Shown here one piece after another: positions 40,821 through 50,666 of a stretch of 52,591 nt of DNA; the stretch's first letter is position 1; each line of letters begins with the position of its first letter. The notes under the pieces are model-generated. The model was not told where the DNA came from. It saw only the letters and a list, made by a program, of their open reading frames with translations, and searched no databases. Location: the NCBI GenBank assembly GCA_964638155.1, contig CAZWYI010000013.1, positions 1-52,591 on the forward strand, written 5' to 3'. The position numbers and the translations under genes were made by a program. The stretch is from CAYZTD01 sp964638155. Its GTDB lineage: Archaea; Thermoplasmatota; E2; DHVEG-1.

Positions 40821-43800
40821 ATGAAGAAAATATATAATATAAGAAAATTTTTAGCTGGTGTCGTCCTGATTTCGTTGATTTCTACAAGTATAGTAATAAC
40901 AAACACAGCAGCAGAAGGAAATACAACAAATGATATGTTGCCCTCTTTGAGAATATATGGTGAAAAAGAGGCAGTATATCCAACGCAATCCTATTATGGT
41001 TCACAAGATTTTGTTTATCCCAAAGAATATGATCCTTTTGATCCAGGTATAATTGAAAAGGATAGTATCACATTTAATGCAGCATATTGGTTTGGCCATG
41101 ATGAGTATGAAATAAAAGCACGTGGTGATGCAAGTGAGAAGATATTTTTACGTGCTTTCTATGAACCAGGTTACACACATCCAGTTGATTGTGTGATGAA
41201 TGGTTGCCAAAATGTTTTATTAAAACCAGTTGAAACATTTGATGCAATTGTTACTGAAACAACATATTCACTTGTAACACTTTATGATAGAGAGCCAAAT
41301 TATGGCTATCCCGGAGAAACAAAGTTTGTTTTACCATATGCGTCAATGGATCCAGCTATTCCGGGTATGGAAGAAGCAGGACTGTTAGATGTTGCAGATA
41401 CAAATCACATGAAAACAAAACAATTGACCGATGGAGCAATTGAAGTTGAAAAAGAATATACTTTCAACAATATCGATTATAAACAAGATCTCGAGATTAG
41501 ATTTATGGATCATATGGTAAAAATCGAAAACTTTGAAGATAATGATCCTGAGGATGATAAACTCGATATCTATGTCTGGTATATTGGAAACATGAATGAT
41601 CGAATTCCAGCTGAAGAAAAACATACTATATGGGAAAACAGTATGGGTCCAGATCCATCAAATAACTATTATTTCAATAGAGAAAACCACAAACTGCAGA
41701 TGTCTGATGCATGCCATAGATGGTATCTACGTATTGAAAATGCTGATGATGACTATCTAAGGCTTACTGTTGGAAGAAGACTTGTCGCTGGTGAAACATT
41801 CTATGTTGATGGTGTAAGATATGATATACCTGCAGTATATGTAGCTTCTAATGGTGGGTTTAAATATATAACTCTGCAGAGTCCCATACCAAAAGGAGAA
41901 CCTATATGGGAATCAGTATTAGAGCGTAATGTTGATGATTTCAGCCATGTAACATCTCAGTATCTTGCATCCTTACCAAAAGACGTTACAGCATGGTTAC
42001 TTCCACCTTTCAACGAACCACATACCATGATAGATGATATAGGATTGGAAAAACCAAATCCTCATACACAACATAACTGCCTGCATCCACCAGGAAAACC
42101 ATTGGATGGCTTAAAAGATCCACTTGTAATTAAATACATTGATGAAACTATTGAAGACAGATTCTCCAGCAGTCTATTAGAACGGTTAAATACTGATAGA
42201 GATGAAGATGAAGAATGGTATTGGTATAACGTTTATACTAAACCAAATCGTTACACGGAATTCGTTTTACCTGATCAAGAAAAACCAACTGAAAACTATC
42301 CAAATTCGCTTGCAAAAGCAGATGGCTTTGAATATCTTGTAACTACTTCACTTATAGCACCAAACAGTAAAGTAGATCTTGATCGTAGTGACAGATGTAA
42401 AGATTATGATGAACATGAGATATTTGATAGAGTCTTAGAAATAGCTCGTTTCAGAGAACGCGCTGAATACTATGAAATGCCTCGATTTGTATTTGAATTC
42501 GACGCCTATGATGATACCGACTTTTTCATAAATGAAGGAACAGCTGAGCCCTCGGTTAGACTTTATGGCGAACAGGATTTTGTTTATCCGACACAATCAT
42601 ACACCGGTGCTGATGATTTTGTATATGATAGAGAATATTATCCTTTTGATCCTGGTGTAATCAAAAAAGATAGTATCACTTTCAACTCTGCTTTTATAGA
42701 TGGACATGCAGGAGTATATGAAATAAAAGCACAGGGTGATGCAAGTGAGAAGATGTTTTTACGTGCTTTCTATGAACCAGGTTACACACATCCAGTTGAT
42801 ACTTTGATGAATGATTGCTCGAATGTAATATTGAAAGATGTTGAACAGTTTGATGCAATTGTTACCGAAACAACATATTTCTTAGTAACAATTGATGGCA
42901 GACAGCCTACAGTGGGTAATCCATATCCTGAGATAACAAAAGTAGTTCTTCCATATAAATCATCAAATCCATTTAAGCCTGGTATGGAGATGGCAGGTTT
43001 ATTGGATGTAGCTTATACAGATCATATGGAAACAAAACAGCTAACTGATGGTTCGGTATCTGTTGAAATGGAATTTGAATTCAATGATGATTCATTTATT
43101 GGCACTCCAATGCATTTCATGGACCACAAACTTACAGTTGTAAACTTTGAGGATAACGACCCCGATCAGGATAAACTTGATCTTAAGGTAGCCTACATTG
43201 GTAACATGAACGATGCTATATCCGCAGAAAAAACTTATACTTTAACTGAAGATCTTTGGGGAGAAGAGCATCTATTCTTTGATAGAGAAAATAACTGGGA
43301 ATTTAAAACTGATGCATGCCATAGATGGTATATGAATATTCAAAATGCTGATGATGACTATCTAAGGCTTACCATTGGTAGAAAACTTGTTGCTGGTGAA
43401 ACATTTTATGTTGATGGTGTAAGATATGATATGCCTGCAGTATATGTTGATTCTGATGGTGGATTTAAATATATAACATTCCAGACACCTATACCAAAAG
43501 GACATCCTGTATGGCAACTACCTTTATCAAGAAATGTTGATGATTTCAGCCATGTAACATCTCAGTATCTTGCGTCTTTACCTATGATGGAAAATGCATG
43601 GTTACTGCCACCGTTTAATGATAAACACACTATGATAGATGATATCGGTCTAAAAAAGATGAAAGGAAACTGTTTACCAGCTGAAGGAGTAATGTTAAGG
43701 GATGAAAAAGGCCCAATAGATCTCTATTACATAGAAGAATCAGTTGAAGAGAGATTTGAAACAAGTATTGTTGAAAGGTTACATACAGATTACGGTGAAC

Positions 43801-45983
43801 ATTGGTATTGGTATAATGTATATACAAGACCTAATCGTTATACAGAATTTGTGCTACCAAACCAAGAAACAACAAACGACTATTATAATTCAAATGATCT
43901 ATCGATGACTGGATATTCATATAGTAAGGCAGATGGTAATGAATATCTTATAACAAATTCACTTATAGCACCAAACAGTGAAATGGATCTCAAGCGCGGT
44001 GATAAGTGCAAAAAATATGACCATGAGATCTTTTCTCCATTAGGTTCTGAAGATAGTGTATTTACTGAATCAGCTCAACTCTGTATGATAATTGATGGAT
44101 CAGGTAGTATAAGTCCAACAGAGTGGAATCTAATGATAGAGGGTATTGCTGATGCGGTTAGAAATAATATGCCTCATGATGGATCAGTAGAATTTACAGT
44201 GGTACAATTTTCCGATAACCTGCCAGATAATGCACAAGTAGAGATTGGTCCTATTGTAGTGGATAATGGTAACTATGAAAATATTGCAACTCAAGTTGAA
44301 AACATTAACCAGGAGAAGGGATTCACACCACTTGCTGCAGGTATCAATAAAGCAACAGAAGCTCTTTTACCAACTGTTGGTGATTATACTAGACAAATAA
44401 TAAACATTGTTACAGATGGAGTGCCTAATATCCCAGGTGGTGAATCAACTGCTAAAGCAGCTGCGGTAACTGCTAGAAATGATATGATAGACGATTTAGG
44501 TATGGATCCAGATGAAGATGAGATAGATGCAGAAGGAATAGGAATTTCATCGGCAAATATTGCATGGTTGAGAGATAATATTGTATGGCCGCAACCTGGT
44601 TATGATACATGGCCACCTATAGGTCCAGGCTGGGTACGTGCTGTAACAAACTTTGAAGAGTTTTCTACGACAATTGGTGAAAAATTCGATATCCTGTTTG
44701 TTGAATACGCTCCAAGATTTGCCTTTGAGTTTGATGCACATGATGGTACAGGTCTTTACATAAACAATTATGCACCTCCAACTTTTCCACCAACTGCTGT
44801 TGCATGCACTAGTGAAGGCTACTCTGGTAACTGTGTTGATCCTGTAATGTTTGATGGTAGTGATAGCCATGATAACGATGAAGGCGGAGATACTATTGTT
44901 AAATACAGATGGGATTTCACTAATGATGGCACATGGGATACAGGATGGTTGACCGTCCCAACAGGACAATATGTATATACAACAGAGGGTGACTATACAG
45001 TAAAACTAGAAGTCATGGATGATGAAGATCAAACTGATACAGATACCGCACCAGTTACAATTAGATGTGAAGGACAAACTTCAGGCCAAACTCCTACTGC
45101 AGATGCAGGCGGACCATATTTCTCAGAACAGGGACAAATAAACTTTGACGGAAGTGGTAGCCATGATAACGATGAAGGCGGAGACAGTATAGTAAGCTAT
45201 GCTTGGACCTTTGGAGATGGAAATTCAGGAACTGGAATGACTCCAAGCCATACATACCTTGCAGATGGCGATTATACAGTAACACTGACTGTTACAGATG
45301 ATGAAGGACAAACTGATACAGATACCACAACAGCCTGCATAGGATGTGTTCCACCTGCTCAAATTATAATGAATGATGTTGATCTGCCTGATTCTAACGT
45401 TCATTATGCTTATCTTGAAGCAAAGGTTGGCGCTTTTCATGTCGGCTCAATTGATGTAGATATATCATGGGATCCAACAGAGGTAACTGTGGTAAGCGTT
45501 GACGACTATGATTTCGACAGCTTAGAGAAAGTACTTGATACGACAAACGGTGAATTAAGTATAATAGCATGGATGAGCGGTGGTTCTTATTTAGCTGGTG
45601 ATTTCAATATAGCAAGAATCGGATTCCAAGCAGTTGGATCAATAGGCTGTGACCTAGTGATTGAGGAAAGTGAACTATTAGACGATGCCGTAATAGCAAA
45701 TGCAATACCACATATTACAACCAATGGATATGCTAATATTATTAACAACGGCCCAGCTCTGATGGGTAACATGGACGGCAGCGGAGCAGTAAATGTAAAC
45801 GATGTAAGGTATCTAGCTTTACATCTATTAGGTGAGAGTGGCTATGAAAATATACACGGATGCAATCCAAATGTCAATTGTAACGGTGGCTCAAACGCAG
45901 CAGATGTGAGATATCTTGCATTGCACATAGCAGGTGATCCAAACTACGCTCAACTCTATCCTGGGTGTAATCCAGAGACATAA
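40821..45983 (+). CDS. Secreted giant protein: two duplicated modules with inserted vWA, two PKD, cohesin and dockerin
   Basis: 1,720 residues from the ATG at 40821 (GTGGGGG-type ribosome site just before; an in-frame GTG at 40803 is part of it). KIYNIRKFLAGVVLISLIST is a signal peptide. Module 1 (residues about 40-575) and module 2 (about 575-1075, resuming about 1300-1320) are closely similar, sharing FYEPGYTHPVD, ADDDYLRLTVGRRLVAGETF and DDFSHVTSQYLASLP. A vWA domain (about 1085-1295; MIIDGSGSISPTEW, GFTPLAAG, IVTDGVPN give an intact MIDAS) is inserted near the end of module 2. PKD domains (about 1320-1420, 1422-1505), a cohesin-like domain (about 1510-1640) and a dockerin with two EF-like loops (DGSGAVNVNDVRYLALHLLG; GSNAADVRYLALH) follow. 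No transmembrane anchor, so attachment is probably through the dockerin. Confidence 0.88.
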   Translation: MKKIYNIRKFLAGVVLISLISTSIVITNTAAEGNTTNDMLPSLRIYGEKEAVYPTQSYYGSQDFVYPKEYDPFDPGIIEKDSITFNAAYWFGHDEYEIKARGDASEKIFLRAFYEPGYTHPVDCVMNGCQNVLLKPVETFDAIVTETTYSLVTLYDREPNYGYPGETKFVLPYASMDPAIPGMEEAGLLDVADTNHMKTKQLTDGAIEVEKEYTFNNIDYKQDLEIRFMDHMVKIENFEDNDPEDDKLDIYVWYIGNMNDRIPAEEKHTIWENSMGPDPSNNYYFNRENHKLQMSDACHRWYLRIENADDDYLRLTVGRRLVAGETFYVDGVRYDIPAVYVASNGGFKYITLQSPIPKGEPIWESVLERNVDDFSHVTSQYLASLPKDVTAWLLPPFNEPHTMIDDIGLEKPNPHTQHNCLHPPGKPLDGLKDPLVIKYIDETIEDRFSSSLLERLNTDRDEDEEWYWYNVYTKPNRYTEFVLPDQEKPTENYPNSLAKADGFEYLVTTSLIAPNSKVDLDRSDRCKDYDEHEIFDRVLEIARFRERAEYYEMPRFVFEFDAYDDTDFFINEGTAEPSVRLYGEQDFVYPTQSYTGADDFVYDREYYPFDPGVIKKDSITFNSAFIDGHAGVYEIKAQGDASEKMFLRAFYEPGYTHPVDTLMNDCSNVILKDVEQFDAIVTETTYFLVTIDGRQPTVGNPYPEITKVVLPYKSSNPFKPGMEMAGLLDVAYTDHMETKQLTDGSVSVEMEFEFNDDSFIGTPMHFMDHKLTVVNFEDNDPDQDKLDLKVAYIGNMNDAISAEKTYTLTEDLWGEEHLFFDRENNWEFKTDACHRWYMNIQNADDDYLRLTIGRKLVAGETFYVDGVRYDMPAVYVDSDGGFKYITFQTPIPKGHPVWQLPLSRNVDDFSHVTSQYLASLPMMENAWLLPPFNDKHTMIDDIGLKKMKGNCLPAEGVMLRDEKGPIDLYYIEESVEERFETSIVERLHTDYGEHWYWYNVYTRPNRYTEFVLPNQETTNDYYNSNDLSMTGYSYSKADGNEYLITNSLIAPNSEMDLKRGDKCKKYDHEIFSPLGSEDSVFTESAQLCMIIDGSGSISPTEWNLMIEGIADAVRNNMPHDGSVEFTVVQFSDNLPDNAQVEIGPIVVDNGNYENIATQVENINQEKGFTPLAAGINKATEALLPTVGDYTRQIINIVTDGVPNIPGGESTAKAAAVTARNDMIDDLGMDPDEDEIDAEGIGISSANIAWLRDNIVWPQPGYDTWPPIGPGWVRAVTNFEEFSTTIGEKFDILFVEYAPRFAFEFDAHDGTGLYINNYAPPTFPPTAVACTSEGYSGNCVDPVMFDGSDSHDNDEGGDTIVKYRWDFTNDGTWDTGWLTVPTGQYVYTTEGDYTVKLEVMDDEDQTDTDTAPVTIRCEGQTSGQTPTADAGGPYFSEQGQINFDGSGSHDNDEGGDSIVSYAWTFGDGNSGTGMTPSHTYLADGDYTVTLTVTDDEGQTDTDTTTACIGCVPPAQIIMNDVDLPDSNVHYAYLEAKVGAFHVGSIDVDISWDPTEVTVVSVDDYDFDSLEKVLDTTNGELSIIAWMSGGSYLAGDFNIARIGFQAVGSIGCDLVIEESELLDDAVIANAIPHITTNGYANIINNGPALMGNMDGSGAVNVNDVRYLALHLLGESGYENIHGCNPNVNCNGGSNAADVRYLALHIAGDPNYAQLYPGCNPET

Positions 45984-46065
45984 AACAAATTGTAAAAAGG
46001 ATGAAATATAATTTTTCATCCATATTTTATTTTTTTTTAAAAAGTTTAATGGAGAGGAAAAAAAG

Positions 46066-47493
46066 ATGAAAAAGGTCAAAAAAATAGTTTTAATAGCAGG
46101 AGCTTTAGTATTACTTAATTTTTTTTCAGCTCAAACTTGTTTAGCTAATGATAACCCATCTATAGGTATTGATAATATTAATTTTACATATGATGGAACA
46201 GGTTCTGGTTGTATTTTTATTTATAACGCAATTGATGTAGGTAGTATACAATTTACTCTATCTTGGGATCCTAATGTTGCATCTTTAGTTTCAATAGATA
46301 AATCAACTACTAGCTTTGATAATATTTATTACACAACTGATAATGATTCAGGACAGCTTAATTTAAATGCTATTTCTTTAGGTAATCTTTCTGATGAAAT
46401 TACTGTTGTATGTCTAAATTTTGAGAGAAAAGATGGTACTAGTGGGGGTACATCTTGTGGTCTTGAATTTTTAAATACAGAAATTTATGATTCAACTCCG
46501 GAGGGTAATTATGTAACTCATACTTCTGTAAATGGAATTTTAAACGTTGGTTCGAAACCATCTCAAAATACTAACCAACCAGCTGATGATAATGATGATT
46601 CCACGACTACTTCAAATAAAGATCCTGTTGCAGAGTTTACTGTCAGCAATAATGTAGCATACACAGGGCAAATCATAATGTTTAATGCTTCAGAGAGTAA
46701 TGATCCTGATGATGATTCTTTAGAGTATACTTGGGATTTTGGAGATGGCGAGGTAGGATCTGGCATGGAAGTATCTCATAAATATAGTGAAACTGGTGAA
46801 TATACTGTATCTTTAACAGTTGATGATGGAAAGGAAGGAAAAGATACTAAAACAAAACAAATACAAATTTTAAACCAAGCTCCATCCAAGCCCACGATTA
46901 CTGGACCAACGTTTGGTAACAAAAATGTTGAATATATTTTTGAGGTTATGTCAACTGATTCTGATGATGATAAAGTTAAATATTTTATTGACTGGGGGGA
47001 TGAATCAAAAGAAAATACCTCTTTTGTTAATCAAAGCAAGAGCGTTGAGATAAAGCACACTTGGGAAAACCCTGGATTATATACTATTAGTGTCTATTCA
47101 AACGATGGTGAAACAAATTCTTCAGAAGTAGGATATGCTGTTTTAATCGATGCCAAATTAATAGAAGATTTCGGATATCTAATGGATGAAGACGGCGATG
47201 GAATATATGATTGTTGTTATATTAATTCATTAAATGATAGTACAAATGTCAAATGTTTGGATAATGATACATATTTAATAGATTCAAATAATGATGGAAA
47301 CTATGATTATAGTTACAACCTTGTAGATGAAAATCTTAATGATTATACTGATAATGATCAGAACAAAGGAAAAGCAGAGGAAGCTGAGCTTGATGTATTG
47401 GTATTTTTACTTCTGGGTGGAATTATAGTTATAATCTTGGCAATTATCTATGTAGTCTTTAAAAAGAAAAATAAAAAACAGCCTAATAAATAG
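46066..47493 (+). CDS. Membrane-anchored cohesin/PKD surface protein
   Basis: A 475-residue protein: signal peptide (1-27), cohesin-like domain (about 30-165; GSIQFTLSWDPNVASLVSID), a Ser/Thr/Asp-rich linker, a PKD domain (about 185-270; FNASESNDPDDDSLEYTWDF, GDGEVGSGMEVSHKYSETGE), a second PKD/Ig-like domain (about 273-362), two Asp-rich calcium-type loops (DEDGDGIYD, DSNNDGNYDYS) and a C-terminal transmembrane helix (about 445-467, VLVFLLLGGIIVIILAIIYV) followed by Lys-rich cytoplasmic residues. GGAGAGG precedes the ATG. It is 82 bp downstream of the dockerin-bearing giant protein, so its cohesin may dock that protein to the cell surface. Confidence 0.87.
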   Translation: MKKVKKIVLIAGALVLLNFFSAQTCLANDNPSIGIDNINFTYDGTGSGCIFIYNAIDVGSIQFTLSWDPNVASLVSIDKSTTSFDNIYYTTDNDSGQLNLNAISLGNLSDEITVVCLNFERKDGTSGGTSCGLEFLNTEIYDSTPEGNYVTHTSVNGILNVGSKPSQNTNQPADDNDDSTTTSNKDPVAEFTVSNNVAYTGQIIMFNASESNDPDDDSLEYTWDFGDGEVGSGMEVSHKYSETGEYTVSLTVDDGKEGKDTKTKQIQILNQAPSKPTITGPTFGNKNVEYIFEVMSTDSDDDKVKYFIDWGDESKENTSFVNQSKSVEIKHTWENPGLYTISVYSNDGETNSSEVGYAVLIDAKLIEDFGYLMDEDGDGIYDCCYINSLNDSTNVKCLDNDTYLIDSNNDGNYDYSYNLVDENLNDYTDNDQNKGKAEEAELDVLVFLLLGGIIVIILAIIYVVFKKKNKKQPNK

Positions 47494-47648
47494 GGTCTTA
47501 TAAAAATTAATCTTTCAATATTCTTTTTTATTTTTTTATCTATCTTATCTAAATTTTTTTTATTTACATTCGACAATATATATTGATCTAATGGGTTAAA
47601 TATAAATATGATAAGTGACAATGTATTATTAATAAAAGGGGGAAAATT

Positions 47649-48089
47649 ATGAAAATAAAATTAGTTAGTATTTTAGTTTTGACGCTTTTACTATGCACTT
47701 CCCTTAGTTTTGTTAGTGCGGCCCCAACAAATGAAGAAATAACTTCTTCAGATTCAGAAATTTCAATAGCTAAACCAAACGGATATCTATATGTTTTCAA
47801 TACACAGATGGTTCCTCTACCCTCTAGAATGCCATTTCGTGCAATTATTATTGGAATGGTAGACGTTGAGGTAGATATAAAAAACGATTCAATAAATAAA
47901 GTAGAGTTTTATGTTGATAATGAACTTATGGATACAATAACTGAATCTCCATATAAATGGACCTGGAATGAAGGATTGAGGCCTCCACCAATACATAATT
48001 TAAAAGTAGTTGGTTATAATGGTGAAACGGTTATTGGGAGCGATGAAATCCGGGTATTATATATCAATCCTTTTGGTTTTATACCATAG
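47649..48089 (+). CDS. Small secreted Ig-like protein (Big_7-type)
   Basis: A 146-residue protein with signal peptide LVSILVLTLLLCTSLSFVSA (residues about 5-24) and an Ig-like domain from about residue 65: VDVEVDIKNDSINKVEFYVD, NELMDTITESPYKWTWNEGL and HNLKVVGYNGETVIGSDEIR, the strand pattern of bacterial Ig-like domain 7. A GGGGGAAAATT ribosome site precedes the ATG, as for the giant protein. No anchor is seen, so it is released or associates with other surface proteins. It is the third gene of the surface-protein set. Confidence 0.72.
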   Translation: MKIKLVSILVLTLLLCTSLSFVSAAPTNEEITSSDSEISIAKPNGYLYVFNTQMVPLPSRMPFRAIIIGMVDVEVDIKNDSINKVEFYVDNELMDTITESPYKWTWNEGLRPPPIHNLKVVGYNGETVIGSDEIRVLYINPFGFIP

Positions 48090-48226
48090 TAATCTGACTA
48101 CAAAATAATTCTAAGATATAGTTTATATTAAAAAAATATAAGAGAGTAAAAGAAAATATTTCCAATCTTTTTTATATTACAATGGGTACTTATTTATTGT
48201 ATATTATGTTTAAGTCATAAAATTCT

Positions 48227-48619
48227 ATGCCAAATACATCAAATCCTGAGAATATAATAGCTAATAGACTTCTAAGATTTATACTAATTTTTTTAGGTAC
48301 CATCTCTTTAGGACTTGGAATAATTGGAGTTTTTTTACCACTTCTTCCCACAACTCCTTTTTTATTGCTTTCAGCAGCTTGTTATGTTCGCAGCTCAAAA
48401 AGATTCTATAATTGGCTTATGAACAATAAATTACTTGGAAAATATATTAAAAATTATCTTGATGGAAAAGGAATTCCATTAAAAGTAAAGATTTATGCGA
48501 TTTCTTTACTATGGTTTACAATTCTTTTATCAATTTATTTTTTTATAAATAACTATTTAGTTGAACTAATTTTAGTTGTAATTGCTATCTGTGTTACAAT
48601 TCATATAATAAAACAGTAG
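48227..48619 (+). CDS. DUF454 (YbaN-like) membrane protein
   Basis: A 130-residue protein with three to four hydrophobic segments. LGIIGVFLPLLPTTPFLLLS with AACYVRSSKRFYNWLMNNKL and LGKYIKNYLDGKGIPLKVKI is the DUF454 signature (GxxGxxLPLLPTTPF...S.+...W). Function is unknown in the family; the bacterial YbaN protein is an inner-membrane protein. The stop codon lies inside a perfect inverted repeat (48613-48658). Confidence 0.9.
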   Translation: MPNTSNPENIIANRLLRFILIFLGTISLGLGIIGVFLPLLPTTPFLLLSAACYVRSSKRFYNWLMNNKLLGKYIKNYLDGKGIPLKVKIYAISLLWFTILLSIYFFINNYLVELILVVIAICVTIHIIKQ

Positions 48620-48658
48620 TTCGGAAATTATATGAAATTTGAATTTCCGAACTACTGT
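48613..48658 (+). terminator. Perfect 17-bp inverted repeat overlapping the DUF454 stop
   Basis: Arms ACAGTAGTTCGGAAATT (48613-48629) and its exact complement (48642-48658) enclose a 12-nt loop; the TAG at 48617-48619 is inside the first arm. No T-run follows, so it may be an RNA-stabilising, processing or protein-binding site rather than a simple terminator. Confidence 0.6.
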
Positions 48659-48700
48659 ATTCATAAGTGAGATTTATAAGGAGAAAATATATTTAATCTT

Positions 48701-49258
48701 GTGAAAAATCAAAAACCTTTAATAATTCATCTTCTAGATTGGTTAGAAACAACAAAAGAATTTGTACCAGATAAAAAAAATGGTATTTTTTATCCTACTA
48801 AAGAACAGATTATTAGCTTACATGACTATCTAATAACTAAATTTCAATGGGAAGGAGAACCTAATGTACATCCTGGATTACAGAACGATGGGCCATTAGA
48901 TTTTACTGGTATTAAATATTATGAAGAAAAAATAGATAACAAATGGGATGATTTAATTTATAGAGGGGCGAAAATTTTTAATTTATTTTTAGAAGAAGGT
49001 CATCCTTTTGTAGATGGAAATAAAAGAACTGGTTTTGTTACTCTATGGATTTTTCTTATAATTAATAACTTTCGTATAAGATTTGATTATTTGAATTATC
49101 AAGTCAATTACGATAAAATTAAAAAATGGGCAGATTTAAATTCCGATGATAATATTTATGAAATATCAGAATGGATTAAGGATAATGAGACTCTTTATCA
49201 AAAGATTAGGAGATATATACTAAATATTTCTACTAAGATAATAAAATTGATTAAATAA
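48701..49258 (+). CDS. Fic/Doc-family protein
   Basis: A 185-residue protein starting at GTG (48701), with AAGGAG about 17 bp upstream. The Fic motif HPFVDGNKR is at residues 101-109, preceded by FNLFLEEG and followed by TGFVTLWIFLIINN. LHDYLITKFQWEGEP and GALDF-like PLDFTGIKYYEEK fit the Doc (death-on-curing) subfamily. Fic proteins transfer AMP or other phospho-groups to hydroxyls; Doc phosphorylates EF-Tu. The active-site Lys after Asn (GNK instead of GNG) is the Doc form. No antitoxin precedes it; a convergent 39-residue ORF follows. Function as toxin is inferred. Confidence 0.82.
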   Translation: MKNQKPLIIHLLDWLETTKEFVPDKKNGIFYPTKEQIISLHDYLITKFQWEGEPNVHPGLQNDGPLDFTGIKYYEEKIDNKWDDLIYRGAKIFNLFLEEGHPFVDGNKRTGFVTLWIFLIINNFRIRFDYLNYQVNYDKIKKWADLNSDDNIYEISEWIKDNETLYQKIRRYILNISTKIIKLIK

Positions 49259-49263
49259 GAAGA

Positions 49264-49383
49264 TTATATTTTTGATAATTCTTCTAGTAACTTTTCGTTT
49301 TTCTTTACAAACTTATTGAAATCTTTAGAAATATCGAAAGCTACTAATTTTTTACCATTACGTTTGATATATTTTTTTTTCAT
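49264..49383 (-). CDS. Small basic ORF convergent with the Fic/Doc gene
   Basis: A 39-residue reverse-strand frame, ATG at 49381-49383, stop 49264-49266, beginning MKKKYIKRNGKKLVAFDISK and ending KKNEKLLEELSKI. A GGAG site precedes the start by about 13 bp. The basic N-terminus plus amphipathic helix suggest a real small protein, possibly regulatory. It ends 5 bp from the Fic stop. I do not recognise it; conservation in relatives is the test. Confidence 0.4.
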   Translation of the reverse strand: MKKKYIKRNGKKLVAFDISKDFNKFVKKNEKLLEELSKI

Positions 49384-49626
49384 TATTTATTATCTCCAAA
49401 TTATTGGATTTATATCCTTATATAATTATATTGCTCCAATCATATTTAATATTTTTCAAATTATAATCTCGTTATAGTTATTTCTTCCTATATTTACTTT
49501 ATATGAATGTACTTATTTAAACATTTCTTGTTATTTTGTCAATTTATTAAGGATTTAATAAAAACCGGCTGGATATATTCTCTAACTTTTTAATTAATAG
49601 AATAATATATCATATGTGCGTATGGG

Positions 49627-50640
49627 ATGAAAATACCTAAAAACTGTGACTTATGTGGAAAGAAAATAGATCTAATAGATTCTTACAAAGAGTATGATAA
49701 AGATGGAAATGCAATTTTAATATGTAAAAAGTGTAAGAAAAATTTAGATGAATTAGGTCCTCCAGATTCACCAAAAAATTATCAGGATAAATGGAGTGCT
49801 ACAACAGTTGATGAATTAACACGTCAACGTCCACTTGGCGTCTCTATTTTAGCATTATTACAAATTATAGGAGCCTTGGTAATGTTAATAATAATATCTA
49901 TTTTACCAGGCTTATTCGAAAAAGTTAATTTAAATGAATTAATTGGATATCCTCTTCTTGAGCTACTGATTATTATTGCAATTATTACTATTCCAATAAC
50001 AATTATTATAGCAATTGGACTTTTAAATGGAGAAAAATGGGCAAAAAACATAACAATTTTATATCAATCAACAAGTGTAATCACATCAATAATAAGTCTA
50101 AATCTATGTGGCATACTAATCCCAATTATCATAATTTTATATCTATTGACCGATCAAAAAGTCAAAAATTATTTTACAAAGGATACAAAATTCAGTAAAA
50201 ATGTAAAAAATATAATTATTATTCTATCAATTATAGTCATAATACTTAATTTATTTATTGCAGTTTCAATAGTAAATCTAAGAATACAAATTCAAAATGA
50301 AATAGATAAACCTGATATGACAAATGCTGAATTTGAGGAAATGCTTATAGGTTCTTGGACTGGTGATTCTATGTATTTAGATGAAGAAATTGATCTTATG
50401 ATTTACTCTGATTATACTTGTATAGCAAGTTATGATGGTAAAACTTATTCAGGGGCATTGAAGGATATCTCTGAAAAAGATGTAAATACAGTTAGATTCA
50501 ATTGGGATGAAGAATTAATTGTACCCGGCCCATTTGATGATATGGAAGGTTTTGAATATGACAATTCAATAAATGAAGGTGATTGTAGTTCCCCGTGTAC
50601 CTTTATGACTGAAGCAGGCGTGATCTTTAGAAAGAACTAG
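49627..50640 (+). CDS. Zinc-ribbon multi-pass membrane protein of unknown function
   Basis: A 337-residue protein. The N-terminal zinc ribbon has Cys at 7, 10, 33 and 36 (CDLCGKK, CKKC). Four or five hydrophobic segments follow (about 78-98, 110-135, 140-180, 198-218). The C-terminal 110 residues (from about 225) are extracellular or cytoplasmic, acidic, with LIGSWTGDSMYLDEEIDLMI, the start of a lipocalin-like beta-domain, ending with CSSPC. Not assigned to a known family. A TATA-like TAATATATC lies about 22 bp before the ATG. Confidence 0.75.
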   Translation: MKIPKNCDLCGKKIDLIDSYKEYDKDGNAILICKKCKKNLDELGPPDSPKNYQDKWSATTVDELTRQRPLGVSILALLQIIGALVMLIIISILPGLFEKVNLNELIGYPLLELLIIIAIITIPITIIIAIGLLNGEKWAKNITILYQSTSVITSIISLNLCGILIPIIIILYLLTDQKVKNYFTKDTKFSKNVKNIIIILSIIVIILNLFIAVSIVNLRIQIQNEIDKPDMTNAEFEEMLIGSWTGDSMYLDEEIDLMIYSDYTCIASYDGKTYSGALKDISEKDVNTVRFNWDEELIVPGPFDDMEGFEYDNSINEGDCSSPCTFMTEAGVIFRKN

Positions 50641-50666
50641 TCAAATAAATCTGCTAGATATGTTCT

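Noticed and set aside
44547..44969. A 140-codon minus-strand frame in the giant protein gene
   Set aside because: It is antisense to the vWA and PKD regions, with no start signals or domain.
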